Source: Paracoccaceae bacterium
GTDB lineage: Bacteria; Pseudomonadota; Alphaproteobacteria; Rhodobacterales; Rhodobacteraceae
NCBI GenBank assembly: GCA_014872815.1
Contig: WKFK01000014.1
Span: forward strand, 248,001 to 312,000
Reading direction: 5' to 3'
Length of the DNA stretch: 64,000 bases
Shown piece after piece: positions 17,921 through 26,831 of the stretch (positions are counted from its first letter, which is position 1; the number at the start of each line of letters is the position of its first letter). The translations under genes were made by a program, and so were the position numbers. The notes beneath the pieces are model-generated. The model made no database searches, was not told the origin of the DNA, and saw only the letters and a list, made by a program, of their open reading frames with translations.

Positions 17921-19029
17921 GGCATTGTTTTTGGCAATATCGGCGCGGTGCGGTCTGTGGACAGGTCCGCGTCGGAAAACAGCCAAGGGCCGCGCAGGCC
18001 ACGCACGCCTTCGGCCTCCACAACCATACCACGCGCTTGGATTTGTGGGTCGGTCAGGGCCTGCTCAATAGAGTTGATTGGACCGGCAGGGACTGTGGCC
18101 GCTTCCAGTGCTGCCAAAAGCTCTACTGAAGACCGTTTGCTGGTTTCCAGCTCAATTTGTTCGGTGAGGGCATCGCGATTGGTAACGCGCAGTTGGTTGG
18201 TGGCGTAGTCGGCCGCCTCTCCAAGGTCACCACGCGACAGCACCCCGCAAAGGCGTTGGAATTGTCCGTCATTCCCAACCGCGATGATGATGTGACCGTC
18301 GGAGGTGGGGACCACTTGGTAAGGCGCGATGTTGGGATGCGCATTGCCTTTGCGGTTTGGGCTGTCGCCAGTGGCGAGATAGTTCATCGCCTGATTGGCT
18401 AGCATTGCTGTGGCGCAATCCAGAAGGGACATGTCGATATGCTGTCCGCGCCCTGTGGTGTGGCGTTGTTCAACCGCAGCCAAAATGCCGATGGTGCCAT
18501 ATAGACCGGTGACCACATCTGTGACGGCAACGCCGACCTTTTGCGGCTGCCGTTCAGGCTCGCCAGTGATCGACATCAGGCCGGACATGCCTTGCAACAG
18601 GAAGTCATAGCCTGCGCGGGTGGCGTAGGGTCCGGTTTGGCCAAAGCCGGTGATTGAACAGTAGATCAGGCGCGGGTTGATTTGGGACAGGGCGTCATAA
18701 TCCAGACCGTATTTTTTCAGGCCGCCAACTTTGAAATTTTCAATCAGGATGTCAGCGTCTTTGATCAGCTCCAGCACCTGAGCACGGCCTTCTTCGGTGC
18801 GGAAATCCGCGACGACAGAGGTTTTGCCGCGGTTGGCGGCGTAGAAATAGGCGGCGGTCTTATCACCCTCGCGTTCGATGAAGGGAGGGCCCCAGGTGCG
18901 GGTGTCGTCACCCTGCGGGGCTTCCACTTTGATGACCTCGGCACCAAGATCGGCGAGCGATTGGCCGATCCACGGGCCAGCCAGAATGCGGGCGAGTTCT
19001 ACTACTTTGAGACCTTTGAGTGGGGTCAT
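17917..19029 (-). CDS. CaiB/BaiF family III CoA-transferase, probably glutarate CoA-transferase
   Basis: A 370-residue family III CoA-transferase starting MTPLKGLKVVELARILAGPW, with the catalytic Asp region LIYCSITGFGQTGPYATRAGYD and LLDCATAMLANQ. Enzymes of this family move CoA between acyl-CoA and a free acid through an aspartyl-CoA thioester. The nearby glutaryl-CoA dehydrogenase and shared regulator suggest the acceptor is glutarate, with succinyl-CoA as donor, like the mammalian SUGCT enzyme. That substrate is inferred from context. It lies nine bases after the XRE-cupin regulator on the same strand, so the two are cotranscribed. Confidence 0.85.
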   Translation of the reverse strand: MTPLKGLKVVELARILAGPWIGQSLADLGAEVIKVEAPQGDDTRTWGPPFIEREGDKTAAYFYAANRGKTSVVADFRTEEGRAQVLELIKDADILIENFKVGGLKKYGLDYDALSQINPRLIYCSITGFGQTGPYATRAGYDFLLQGMSGLMSITGEPERQPQKVGVAVTDVVTGLYGTIGILAAVEQRHTTGRGQHIDMSLLDCATAMLANQAMNYLATGDSPNRKGNAHPNIAPYQVVPTSDGHIIIAVGNDGQFQRLCGVLSRGDLGEAADYATNQLRVTNRDALTEQIELETSKRSSVELLAALEAATVPAGPINSIEQALTDPQIQARGMVVEAEGVRGLRGPWLFSDADLSTDRTAPILPKTMP

Positions 19030-19038
19030 GGGAAGCCT

Positions 19039-19608
19039 TCAGAGATAGGGCGGCGTGCAGGCGGAAATCACCTCTGCCGGTTCATTGGAGATATTGCGAA
19101 AGCGGTGGGGTTGCCGGCTGTTAAAGAGGTAGCTGTCCCCGGCGCGTAGAATTTGTGTTTGGTTGCCAACCGTTACCTCAAGCTCGCCAGATACCACGAT
19201 GCCGCCTTCGTTGGCGGGATGTGAGAGCATGGTTTCGCCAGTATCCGCGCCGGGCGCATAGTGTTCCTTAAGAATTTGCAAGCCGTGCTCCTTGGCGTTG
19301 CCTACCTGTTTCAGCGTAAGTTTCGAAGACGTGTCGCCAAGCTGTGACGTAAGGTCGAGTAGGGCATCCGACGAGAAGAAAACTTGGCCCGGGGATTGGC
19401 CATCTGGTTCAAAAAACTCGGTCATGGACATGCCCATGCCGCCCAAAATTTTGCGCAAGCTGGCGACAGATGGGCTGGATCGATTGGTTTCGATCATGGA
19501 AATCTGACCGTGGGGCACACCGGCATACTGTGCCAGTTGTCGCTGACTCAGGCCCGCCGAAACGCGTAACTTTTTAAGGCGTTCGCCCACATCGAACGGA
19601 TCGTCCAT
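19039..19608 (-). CDS. XRE-family regulator with C-terminal cupin domain
   Basis: A 189-residue transcription factor. The N-terminal helix-turn-helix (LRVSAGLSQRQLAQYAGVPHGQISMIE, about residues 14-40) is joined to a small cupin sensor domain (HPANEGGIVVSGELEVTVGNQ and GDSYLFNSRQPHRFRN). This is the PuuR-like architecture, where the cupin senses a small molecule. It is divergent from the glutaryl-CoA dehydrogenase gene across about 240 bases and leads the CoA-transferase gene, so it probably controls both. The ligand is unknown. Confidence 0.88.
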   Translation of the reverse strand: MDDPFDVGERLKKLRVSAGLSQRQLAQYAGVPHGQISMIETNRSSPSVASLRKILGGMGMSMTEFFEPDGQSPGQVFFSSDALLDLTSQLGDTSSKLTLKQVGNAKEHGLQILKEHYAPGADTGETMLSHPANEGGIVVSGELEVTVGNQTQILRAGDSYLFNSRQPHRFRNISNEPAEVISACTPPYL

Positions 19609-19813
19609 CGGGTCCTCCGTGTTGCTGAGGCACTTGTGCTATCATGGCGCAGGCGGTTGCAACCAAACTTTGATGATTTGGGTCTAGCAATGCTCAATAT
19701 TCTGCGCAATAGAAGGCAAAAAAGTTTTCGCGACGTAGCGACGTTTCATGTCTGCAACCTTGACGTTGAGGCAGGGGCGGACATGTTGGGCGGCAACGGA
19801 AATAGATGTTTTG

Positions 19814-19830
19814 CGCCTCGAGATGAGGCG
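19814..19830 (+). other. Hairpin in the leader of the glutaryl-CoA dehydrogenase gene
   Basis: CGCCTC (19814-19819) and GAGGCG (19825-19830) form a perfect 6-base inverted repeat with loop GAGAT, just before the ribosome site of the downstream gene. It could be an operator for the XRE-cupin regulator or simply an mRNA hairpin. Confidence 0.3.
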
Positions 19831-19846
19831 GACGGAAGGAGAGACC

Positions 19847-21061
19847 ATGGCCAAGGATCTGGCACCACAGTCCAAACCGGAATTGGGTTCGTTCAACTGG
19901 GAAGACCCGTTTCTGATTGAAAGCCAATTGGAAGAAGATGAGCGCATGGTGCGGGATGCCGCGCGTGCCTATTGCGACGAAAAGCTGGCGCCGCGTGTCA
20001 TGGCAGCCTACGAAAACGAAGAGACCGATCCAGCGATCTTTGCCGAAATGGGTGAAATGGGCCTGCTGGGCACCACTATTCCAGAAGAATACGGTGGGAT
20101 TGGTGCGGGCTACGTCACCTATGGTCTGGTGGCGCGTGAAGTGGAGCGCGTGGACAGTGGCTATCGTTCGATGATGTCGGTGCAGAGTTCGTTGGTGATG
20201 TATCCGATTTATGCCTACGGGTCTGAGGAACAGCGCAAGAAGTACCTGCCAAAACTGGCGTCTGGCGAATGGATTGGCTGTTTTGGTCTGACCGAGCCAG
20301 ATGCAGGTTCTGATCCTGCGGGTATGAAAACCACCGCCAAAAAGGTCGATGGCGGCTATGTCCTCCATGGGTCTAAGATGTGGATCTCCAATTCCCCAAT
20401 TGCGGATGTGTTTGTTGTTTGGGCCAAGTCCGATGCGCACGGCGGCAAGATCCGTGGTTTCGTTTTGGAGAAGGGCACCAAGGGCCTCTCCGCGCCAAAA
20501 ATCGCGCACAAAGGGTCTCTGCGGGCTTCGATCACAGGCGAGATTGTACTCGACAACGTAGAAGTGTCTGAGGATGCGCTGTTGCCAAATGTTGAAGGTC
20601 TGAAAGGGCCGTTTGGCTGTTTGAACCGCGCGCGTTATGGCATTGCATGGGGCGCGATGGGGGCTGCGGAGTACTGCTGGCACGCGGCGCGTCAGTATGG
20701 TTTGGACCGCAAACAGTTTGGCAAACCGCTGGCACAGACCCAGTTGTTCCAATTGAAACTGGCAAATATGCAAACCGAGATTTCTTTGGGGATGCAGGCA
20801 GCGCTGCGCGTGGGGCGTCTAATGGATGAGGCCAAGGCGGCGCCAGAGATGGTGTCTATCATCAAACGTAACAATTGTGGTAAAGCACTGGATATCGCAC
20901 GTCTGTCGCGGGACATGCATGGTGGCAACGGCATCAGCCTTGAGTTTGGCGTGATCCGCCACATGGTGAACCTCGAAACTGTGAACACCTACGAAGGCAC
21001 GCATGACGTGCATGCGTTGATCCTTGGGCGGGCTCAGACCGGCTTGCAGGCGTTCTTCTGA
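19847..21061 (+). CDS. gcdH: Glutaryl-CoA dehydrogenase (acyl-CoA dehydrogenase family)
   Basis: FAD enzyme of 404 residues that oxidises and decarboxylates glutaryl-CoA to crotonyl-CoA in lysine, tryptophan and glutarate breakdown. Visible features are the FAD/substrate motif [29 protein letters not shown], the Arg-containing [15 protein letters not shown], and the catalytic Glu in [20 protein letters not shown] near the C-terminus. These fit glutaryl-CoA dehydrogenase better than other acyl-CoA dehydrogenases. The ATG at 19847 has GGAAGGAGAG upstream. It is divergent from the XRE-cupin/CoA-transferase pair. Confidence 0.92.
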   Translation: MAKDLAPQSKPELGSFNWEDPFLIESQLEEDERMVRDAARAYCDEKLAPRVMAAYENEETDPAIFAEMGEMGLLGTTIPEEYGGIGAGYVTYGLVAREVERVDSGYRSMMSVQSSLVMYPIYAYGSEEQRKKYLPKLASGEWIGCFGLTEPDAGSDPAGMKTTAKKVDGGYVLHGSKMWISNSPIADVFVVWAKSDAHGGKIRGFVLEKGTKGLSAPKIAHKGSLRASITGEIVLDNVEVSEDALLPNVEGLKGPFGCLNRARYGIAWGAMGAAEYCWHAARQYGLDRKQFGKPLAQTQLFQLKLANMQTEISLGMQAALRVGRLMDEAKAAPEMVSIIKRNNCGKALDIARLSRDMHGGNGISLEFGVIRHMVNLETVNTYEGTHDVHALILGRAQTGLQAFF

Positions 21062-21094
21062 GTTCAGAAGCAAAAAGAACAGAAAAGTAGAAAT

Positions 21095-21123
21095 CGCGCT
21101 GCCGGAAGGCGGCGCGTTTTTTT
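21095..21123 (+). terminator. Rho-independent terminator of gcdH
   Basis: CGCGCTGCC (21095-21103) pairs with GGCGGCGCG (21108-21116), with one G-U pair and loop GGAA, followed by seven T residues. Confidence 0.9.
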
Positions 21124-21244
21124 GTTTTGGATCTCCGCAAAGCTCTGGGTGAGGGGCGCTTTTTGAGGTTTGATCTGCTGGTGGCCGATTTCCGGGCGCA
21201 AATCCATTTGTCGACAAATGGAATGCACAGGTGATTTTTGTCCA

Positions 21245-22030
21245 CTATTGGCCTTTCAGCGTCGCCGAAGCTGTCACCGGGATGTCATTTACGACATAAG
21301 CACGGTGGTCGTTTGTCGACAAGGTCACGCGAATCTCGTGCTGACCGGGAGGTAAGTTGCCGATGGTTGTGGTCGGGCGATACAGACGACCGAGCTTCAG
21401 TCCGTTGATGTAGATATGCCCGTGACCAGTGCCCGGCACATGTGGACCATCGACCAGATCGGGGGTAAATTCAAAATCGTCTGAAACGACTGTGACTGTC
21501 CAACCCACGTCAGTGCGTGCCGTTGTAAGCGCAATCTTTGGAGCGGGTTCACCTTTACCCACCTGACAGATGTCACCTATCCCAAAAAGACCGAAGGAGG
21601 CTGCAGCGCCTTCTTCTTTAGGCGCGCTCAATCTGGCGCGGGTGGTTACAGGTCCCGCATTGGCAAAAGTCAGTGAAATCGGGAAGGTACGCCCGTCTTT
21701 GAGGGCGCCGGAAACGCCGGACAGTTTAATAAAAACACCGTCTGCAGCCAAGGAAGCACCACTGTTTTCCGGTATCGCAAGGACGCCGTGAGTCTCACTA
21801 AATGTTGTGGTAGACGCATCCGGCGCATGGGCCGAGAGCAGGTGATCATAGGGGCCAGAGTTCGTGATTGAGACAAAAACGGCCAGTTGATCAGCTTGTC
21901 CAATGAGAGGTGCAGCTGTTGCGTTGGAGAGCAAAATTGTTGACGTTTTGGTCGGTTTAAGAAGCGTTGTTCCGCCCCAGACTGCCAGGGCGCATAGCAC
22001 CAAAATGAGGAGAAAGTTTCGCGCTTTCAT
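21245..22030 (-). CDS. Exported PCu(A)C-like protein with extra C-terminal domain
   Basis: A 261-residue protein with an N-terminal membrane/signal segment (FLLILVLCALAVWGGTTLL). A domain resembling the PCu(A)C copper chaperone follows (TNSGPYDHLLSAHAPDASTT, LKDGRTFPISLTFANAG). The usual copper ligands of the H-M-X10-M-X21-H-X-M pattern are not evident: the sites read ETHG and VFIKLSG. A C-terminal beta domain of about 90 residues contains GTGHGHIYINGLKLGR and STNDHRAYVV, with several His that could bind metal. It is divergent from the membrane-protein gene at 22059, with 28 bases between. The copper role is only suggested. Confidence 0.55.
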   Translation of the reverse strand: MKARNFLLILVLCALAVWGGTTLLKPTKTSTILLSNATAAPLIGQADQLAVFVSITNSGPYDHLLSAHAPDASTTTFSETHGVLAIPENSGASLAADGVFIKLSGVSGALKDGRTFPISLTFANAGPVTTRARLSAPKEEGAAASFGLFGIGDICQVGKGEPAPKIALTTARTDVGWTVTVVSDDFEFTPDLVDGPHVPGTGHGHIYINGLKLGRLYRPTTTIGNLPPGQHEIRVTLSTNDHRAYVVNDIPVTASATLKGQ

Positions 22031-22058
22031 CTTTGCGTTCCGTCGCTATAGTCGCCGA

Positions 22059-23492
22059 ATGACTGCGAAATTGTCCGACAGCGCCCGTGAACTCAAGTGC
22101 GGGCTCATCGCGCGCATTTTCCTTTTTGGTAGTATAGCAACGATTGGCACGCCGGCGTTTGCCCACACCTCCGAGGGTGGGTTTGTGCTCCTTCTGCCAA
22201 CTGATCTGTATATTGCGTCTGGCGTTCTGGCTGTCGCGTTGACGGTCCTGCTTCTGGTGTTCCTGTCCGACAAATGGGTGTCGAGGATCTTTCGCCCCGT
22301 CGCTTTGTGGCCGTTGCCTGTTGGGAATCTCCCTTTAGCGACGAGTTTGATGTCTACGGCGTTCTTGCTGTGGTTGGTCTATGTCGGATTGAATGGTCCG
22401 CGCGATCCTTTGGCCAATCCTTTGCCGCTTACCGTTTGGACAGTTTGGTGGGTCGGCCTGGTGTTCGTGCAAGGATTCCTGGGAAATGTTTGGCGCTGGA
22501 TTGATCCCTGGCGCGGTGCGGTCTGGGCGATGCGCCGTGTTTTAGGGCCGCGCCCTGTTTTTCGGTTCCCGACCTTCTTGGGCCACTGGCTCGGTATTCT
22601 GTCATTTGGTGGGTTTGCCGCTTTCTTGTTGGCGGACATTGCCCCATCTGATCCGGCACGACTCGCGCGAGTTGTTGCGTTCTACTGGGCTGTGCACTTC
22701 TTAGGTATGGTGTTGTGTGGGCGGCGGTGGTCCCTGCGTGCAGAGGGCCTTGGCATGGTGATGCAGCTCTATGCGCGTCTGTCGCCACTTGGCAAACGCG
22801 GAAAGCAAACCGCAATTGGGCTTTGGGGATGGCGACTTGCTTTGGGGCGGCCGGTTCCCTTTGGGCTGGCGGTGATGAGCCTCTTGTTGTTGGGTTCCGG
22901 CAGTTTTGACGGCGTGAATGAAACCTTTTGGTGGTTGGCGCAACTGGGGATTAACCCGTTGGAGTTTCCGGGACGTTCGGCGGTGGTGTGGCAAACCCTG
23001 ATCGGCTTGATTGTGGCCAACCTGCTATTGTTGGCGATCTTTGTTGCAGCGCTTTGGTTGGGCTTCACGCTGGGCGGCGTTCAGAAGATCCGGCTTGGCG
23101 AGGCGTTTTGCATTTTTGCACCTGCGGTTTTGCCGATCGCACTAGGGTATCATTTTGCCCATTACTTCACGAGCTTCCTCGTAGAGGCGCAATACGCAAT
23201 GATCGCGGCGACCGATCCGTGGGCGCGAGGGCAGGACCTCCTTGGCCTAGGAGAGATGTACGTCACAACCGGGTTCTTTAACGTGCAAGAAAGCGTCCGC
23301 GTTCTGTGGCTATGCCAGGCTGGAGGCGTTGTGATCGGCCACATAATCGCTGTGCTGCTCTCTCACGCGCTGGCGGTGCGGCATTTGGGGGCAGGACGTA
23401 TGGCGGTGGTGTCTCAAGCCCCTTTGGCGCTGTTTATGATTGGCTACACATTTTTTGGCCTTTGGCTACTTGCATCGCCGCGTGGCTTCTGA
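22059..23492 (+). CDS. Polytopic membrane protein (family often labelled fenitrothion hydrolase, FedB-like)
   Basis: A 477-residue protein with about eleven hydrophobic helices. The N-terminal segment ends TPAFA-HTSEGG, so signal-peptide cleavage would leave an N-terminal His, a pattern also used for copper binding in CopC-type proteins. The following LLPTDLYIASG resembles remembered members of a family named after fenitrothion hydrolase; that name probably does not describe the true role. Internal His and Trp clusters (ALGYHFAHYFTSFL, FWWLAQLG) lie in or near helices. The start at 22059 is set by the ATG after the divergent gene; the frame is open upstream. Function unknown. Confidence 0.6.
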   Translation: MTAKLSDSARELKCGLIARIFLFGSIATIGTPAFAHTSEGGFVLLLPTDLYIASGVLAVALTVLLLVFLSDKWVSRIFRPVALWPLPVGNLPLATSLMSTAFLLWLVYVGLNGPRDPLANPLPLTVWTVWWVGLVFVQGFLGNVWRWIDPWRGAVWAMRRVLGPRPVFRFPTFLGHWLGILSFGGFAAFLLADIAPSDPARLARVVAFYWAVHFLGMVLCGRRWSLRAEGLGMVMQLYARLSPLGKRGKQTAIGLWGWRLALGRPVPFGLAVMSLLLLGSGSFDGVNETFWWLAQLGINPLEFPGRSAVVWQTLIGLIVANLLLLAIFVAALWLGFTLGGVQKIRLGEAFCIFAPAVLPIALGYHFAHYFTSFLVEAQYAMIAATDPWARGQDLLGLGEMYVTTGFFNVQESVRVLWLCQAGGVVIGHIIAVLLSHALAVRHLGAGRMAVVSQAPLALFMIGYTFFGLWLLASPRGF

Positions 23493-23597
23493 AACAACAC
23501 GCGCCCTCTAAACGGAACGGCGGTTTATTTGCACACCAACATGGGCATTCGACCGGACTAGTTCCAAAAGAACCAAGTGGACACAGAGGGCAAATTG

Positions 23598-24905
23598 ATG
23601 ACCACAACCAAGACAATAGCGGAAAAAGCTGTCTCCAAGCCGACACGCCGTGATGCGCTTAAAACCCTGGCATTGGGCGGAGCGGCGGCAGCCTCGATGC
23701 CTCTGTGGGCAAGATATGCTGGTGCACAAACGTCTGAGCCGATCAAAGTTGGGTTTCAGGTGCACCGTACGGGCATCGGCGCCGCCTATGGTCGTTGGTA
23801 TGACCGCACAACATCCGCAGCTGCGGCGCTGATCAATGAGCAGGGTGGCATTAATGGCCGTCCTTTGGAGATCATTGCAGAAGACGATGGGACCGATCCG
23901 AAGCGTGGCGCTGAAGTGGTCGAGAAATTCGCGGCTAAGCACAACTGTGACATCGGTTTTGGGACGTTGTTTTCCCATGTTGTCATCGGGTCCGCACCGC
24001 GTGCCGGGGAATTGAAACTGCCGTATTTTGTGGTGTCGGAAGGGCATCATGTGGCGAGTGGCATGCTGAACCGATACACGCTTCAGCCTGGGATCACCGA
24101 TGTGAAGAGCCAAGTGCAAGCGATGGCGCCGTTTGTTGCCGACAACCTTGGTAAAAAAGTGACCATGGTGTTCCCGGATTTTGCATTCGGCCATGACCAC
24201 CGCGACTATTTTACCGCGGCGATTGAGGCGCAGGGTGGCGAAGTCTTGGAGCACATTGCTATCCCGCCGACCGAGACGTCCTTTACCAAGTACTTCCCGA
24301 AAATCCCGCGTGAGACTGAAGTGATTTATCACGTGATGGTTGGCCCCGCAGTGCTGACCTTTGTCAAAGAGCTTGGCGAGTTCTTTGGGCCGCAACGCCC
24401 GGAAATCTTTGGATTTATTGACAGCCTTGAGGCGGTGGATATTACAAGCCCGGGGCTTGAATTCCTGGAAGGGACATATTTCTGGGAAGGCAATCCGCGG
24501 TATGCGCAGGAAAACCAATCCGAATATGACGCCTTCTTCCGTGAGCGGGTTGGGGTGGATGCCAACGGCGCGTCTGTAAGCGATCCGCGAGATGTCTCAA
24601 CCTACGCCCACATGTTTGGCTGCTGGGAAACATTGCATGTGGTCAAAGCAGGTATGGAAGCGTCGGGCTACCGCGGCACGCAGGATCGCGCAGCGTTGAT
24701 CGAAGCGGTCGAAGCGATGACAGACATGCCACACTCCATTGCACATCCACAGGGCGCGAAAGTGTTCAACGGAAAAACACACCAGGTGTTTGGCAAGCAA
24801 TACATCTCCAAAGTGGTCGATGGCAAATTGCTGTTGGTGCACACAACGTCGATTGAAGACACGTTCTATCCGGACGAAGTCGACTACACGACTCAGTCTC
24901 TTTGA
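23598..24905 (+). CDS. Tat-exported ABC substrate-binding protein, LivJ class
   Basis: A 435-residue binding protein. The twin-arginine signal KPTRRDALKTLALGG, a hydrophobic stretch and a cleavage site near YAGAQ-TSEPI precede the type-1 periplasmic domain (IKVGFQVHRTGIGAAYGRWYDR; INGRPLEIIAEDDGTDPKRGAEV). Tat export means it folds in the cytoplasm first. It heads the second ABC uptake operon. The ligand is unknown; the linked molybdenum hydroxylase suggests a heterocyclic or aromatic compound. Confidence 0.85.
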   Translation: MTTTKTIAEKAVSKPTRRDALKTLALGGAAAASMPLWARYAGAQTSEPIKVGFQVHRTGIGAAYGRWYDRTTSAAAALINEQGGINGRPLEIIAEDDGTDPKRGAEVVEKFAAKHNCDIGFGTLFSHVVIGSAPRAGELKLPYFVVSEGHHVASGMLNRYTLQPGITDVKSQVQAMAPFVADNLGKKVTMVFPDFAFGHDHRDYFTAAIEAQGGEVLEHIAIPPTETSFTKYFPKIPRETEVIYHVMVGPAVLTFVKELGEFFGPQRPEIFGFIDSLEAVDITSPGLEFLEGTYFWEGNPRYAQENQSEYDAFFRERVGVDANGASVSDPRDVSTYAHMFGCWETLHVVKAGMEASGYRGTQDRAALIEAVEAMTDMPHSIAHPQGAKVFNGKTHQVFGKQYISKVVDGKLLLVHTTSIEDTFYPDEVDYTTQSL

Positions 24906-24916
24906 TCCGAGATGCG

Positions 24917-24940
24917 AGGCGCGTCATGTGCGGCGCGCCT
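24917..24940 (+). other. Intercistronic hairpin between binding protein and permease genes
   Basis: AGGCGCG (24917-24923) pairs with CGCGCCT (24934-24940) around a ten-base loop. There is no T-run. It occupies the same place as the hairpin in the first ABC operon and may stabilise the binding-protein message. Confidence 0.5.
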
Positions 24941-24960
24941 TGCAATAGGCAGGTGTAGGA

Positions 24961-25887
24961 ATGGATTTTGGACCTTATTTGATGCTCGCCATCATGGAGG
25001 GAGCGTTGACCGCGGCGGTGCTCGCTCTGACTGCGTCTGGGCTAGCATTGGTGTTTGGTGTAATGCGCGTGGTCAATGTGGCGCATGGCGAGTTCTTTAT
25101 GCTGGGCGCAGTTTTGGCATGGTGGGTATCACAGCTGGCCGGGGGCTCACCTGTGTGGGGCTTTTTATTAGCGCTTTGTGTCGTCCCCCTTTTGGTTGGT
25201 GTCCTAGCTGCAGCCGTGGACATGACGATCCTCAAGCGTATCAATTATGATCCGGAGCGTACCATCGTTGCGACCATCGGCATCCTTTATATCTTGCAGC
25301 AGGTGACATTGATGACCTATGGGCCGGAAGCCCGTCCGGTTGCGCCGCCGTTCAATACACGCGTAGCCCTGCCTTGGTTTGAGATGTCAAACGGGGCGCT
25401 GCAATTGTATTGGCCGTGGGGGCTTTCCATCACCAGCTATAAGCTCTTTGTGATTGGGGCAGCTTGCGTTGTTTTGTTGGGCTTATGGGCCCTTATGACG
25501 CAAACAAAACTGGGGTTGCTGATGCGGGCCACAGAGCAAGATCGGGAGATGGCACACGCCTTCGGAATCCCGGTTCAGCGTGTATACGCAATTGCTTTTG
25601 GGCTTGGTGCAGGGATGGCAGCATTGGCGGCCGTTTTGATTGTGCCAATCCAACAGGCGCACTATTTGATGGGAGGTGATCCGCTCCTCCTGAGCTTCAT
25701 CGTCGTGATCATAGGCGGCTTGGGGAGTTTGCCAGGGGCAATATTGGCCGCACTGCTTATTGGTCTTTCTGACGGGATCATTTCCGTATTCTTCTCACCT
25801 ACACTGGCAAAAATCTTTGCCACGCTCTTGGTGGCCTTTGTACTGGTGTTTCGCCCCAATGGACTCTGGGGGACGCGAAATTCATGA
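24961..25887 (+). CDS. ABC transporter permease, LivH type (second operon)
   Basis: A 308-residue inner-membrane permease with about eight helices. The LivH signature is present as SGLALVFGVMRVVNVAHGEFF, followed by the cytoplasmic loop TEQDREMAHAFGIPVQRVYAI. Its stop overlaps the next permease start by four bases. Confidence 0.88.
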   Translation: MDFGPYLMLAIMEGALTAAVLALTASGLALVFGVMRVVNVAHGEFFMLGAVLAWWVSQLAGGSPVWGFLLALCVVPLLVGVLAAAVDMTILKRINYDPERTIVATIGILYILQQVTLMTYGPEARPVAPPFNTRVALPWFEMSNGALQLYWPWGLSITSYKLFVIGAACVVLLGLWALMTQTKLGLLMRATEQDREMAHAFGIPVQRVYAIAFGLGAGMAALAAVLIVPIQQAHYLMGGDPLLLSFIVVIIGGLGSLPGAILAALLIGLSDGIISVFFSPTLAKIFATLLVAFVLVFRPNGLWGTRNS

Positions 25888-26831
25888 CGACGGACCTCAA
25901 AAAATCCGTGATCTTGCACGCTGGCGTCGTATTGGCCTTGTTTGTCCTGCAGTTTGTGCTTCCTGCTTACCACCACGGGAATATGGCCCGGATCATGGTG
26001 CTGGCCAGTTATGCCATCGGGTATAATCTGTTGTTTGGCTATACCGGATTGTTGAGCTTGGGGCATGCGCTGTTCTTTGCTGCGGGTCTCTATGGCGCTG
26101 GACTGGCAATGTCGCAGTTTGGCCTGTCCGCTGGGCCAGCTTTGGTTATCGGAGTGGTGGCGGGCGTTGTGATCGGCGCTGTTGTTGGCGGTTTGGCTCT
26201 GCGGACCGAAGGCGTTGCGTTTATGATTGTGACGTTGATGTTTGCGCAGGCGGGGTACCTCACCATTTTGTATTTTGGCGCGTATACGCGGGGAGATGAG
26301 GGCTTTGTGATCGCACAGACAGAGAGAGTGCTTTTTGGAGTCGATCTCTCTGCCCCTTTGGTGAGGTATTTTGCTGCCTTTTCATTGTTTTGCGCCGCGA
26401 TCCTCACTTGTTTTCTTGCTGTGAAATCCCGGTTTGGCAGAGTGTTGGTCGCGATACGAGAGAACGAAGAACGCGCCGCAATGCTGGGATATGACGTGGC
26501 CAAGTACAAACTTGGGGCGGTAGTGCTGTCTGCTGGCCTCTCGGCATTGGCTGGGGCTGGCTATGCGCTATTGTTTGGCTATGTCGGTGCTTCCTTTGCT
26601 TCGGTTCAGTATTCAATCTTTCCATTGCTGTGGGTTTTGCTCGGCGGGGCTGGCACTGTTCTTGGTCCCTTGGTCGGGACGGTTTTCATGTTTTATTTGA
26701 TCGATCTGAGTTCGGGGTTGACCACCGCCTACATGTTGATTGCCGGTCTGGTTTTGGTGGTGTTGACGGTTTTTGCGCCTCAAGGCGTCATGGGGGAAGT
26801 TCGACGTCGCATGTGGAGGTGGCTGCCATGA
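25884..26831 (+). CDS. ABC transporter permease, LivM type (second operon)
   Basis: A 315-residue hydrophobic permease with the LivM signature GYNLLFGYTGLLSLGHALFF and the loop RENEERAAMLGYDVAKYKLGAV. It overlaps its neighbours on both sides by four bases, which indicates coupled translation. Confidence 0.88.
   Translation: MTTDLKKSVILHAGVVLALFVLQFVLPAYHHGNMARIMVLASYAIGYNLLFGYTGLLSLGHALFFAAGLYGAGLAMSQFGLSAGPALVIGVVAGVVIGAVVGGLALRTEGVAFMIVTLMFAQAGYLTILYFGAYTRGDEGFVIAQTERVLFGVDLSAPLVRYFAAFSLFCAAILTCFLAVKSRFGRVLVAIRENEERAAMLGYDVAKYKLGAVVLSAGLSALAGAGYALLFGYVGASFASVQYSIFPLLWVLLGGAGTVLGPLVGTVFMFYLIDLSSGLTTAYMLIAGLVLVVLTVFAPQGVMGEVRRRMWRWLP

Noticed and set aside
23906-24900. Antisense frames over the second binding-protein gene
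   Set aside because: Their products are His/Arg-rich without domains, and the plus-strand protein is unambiguous.
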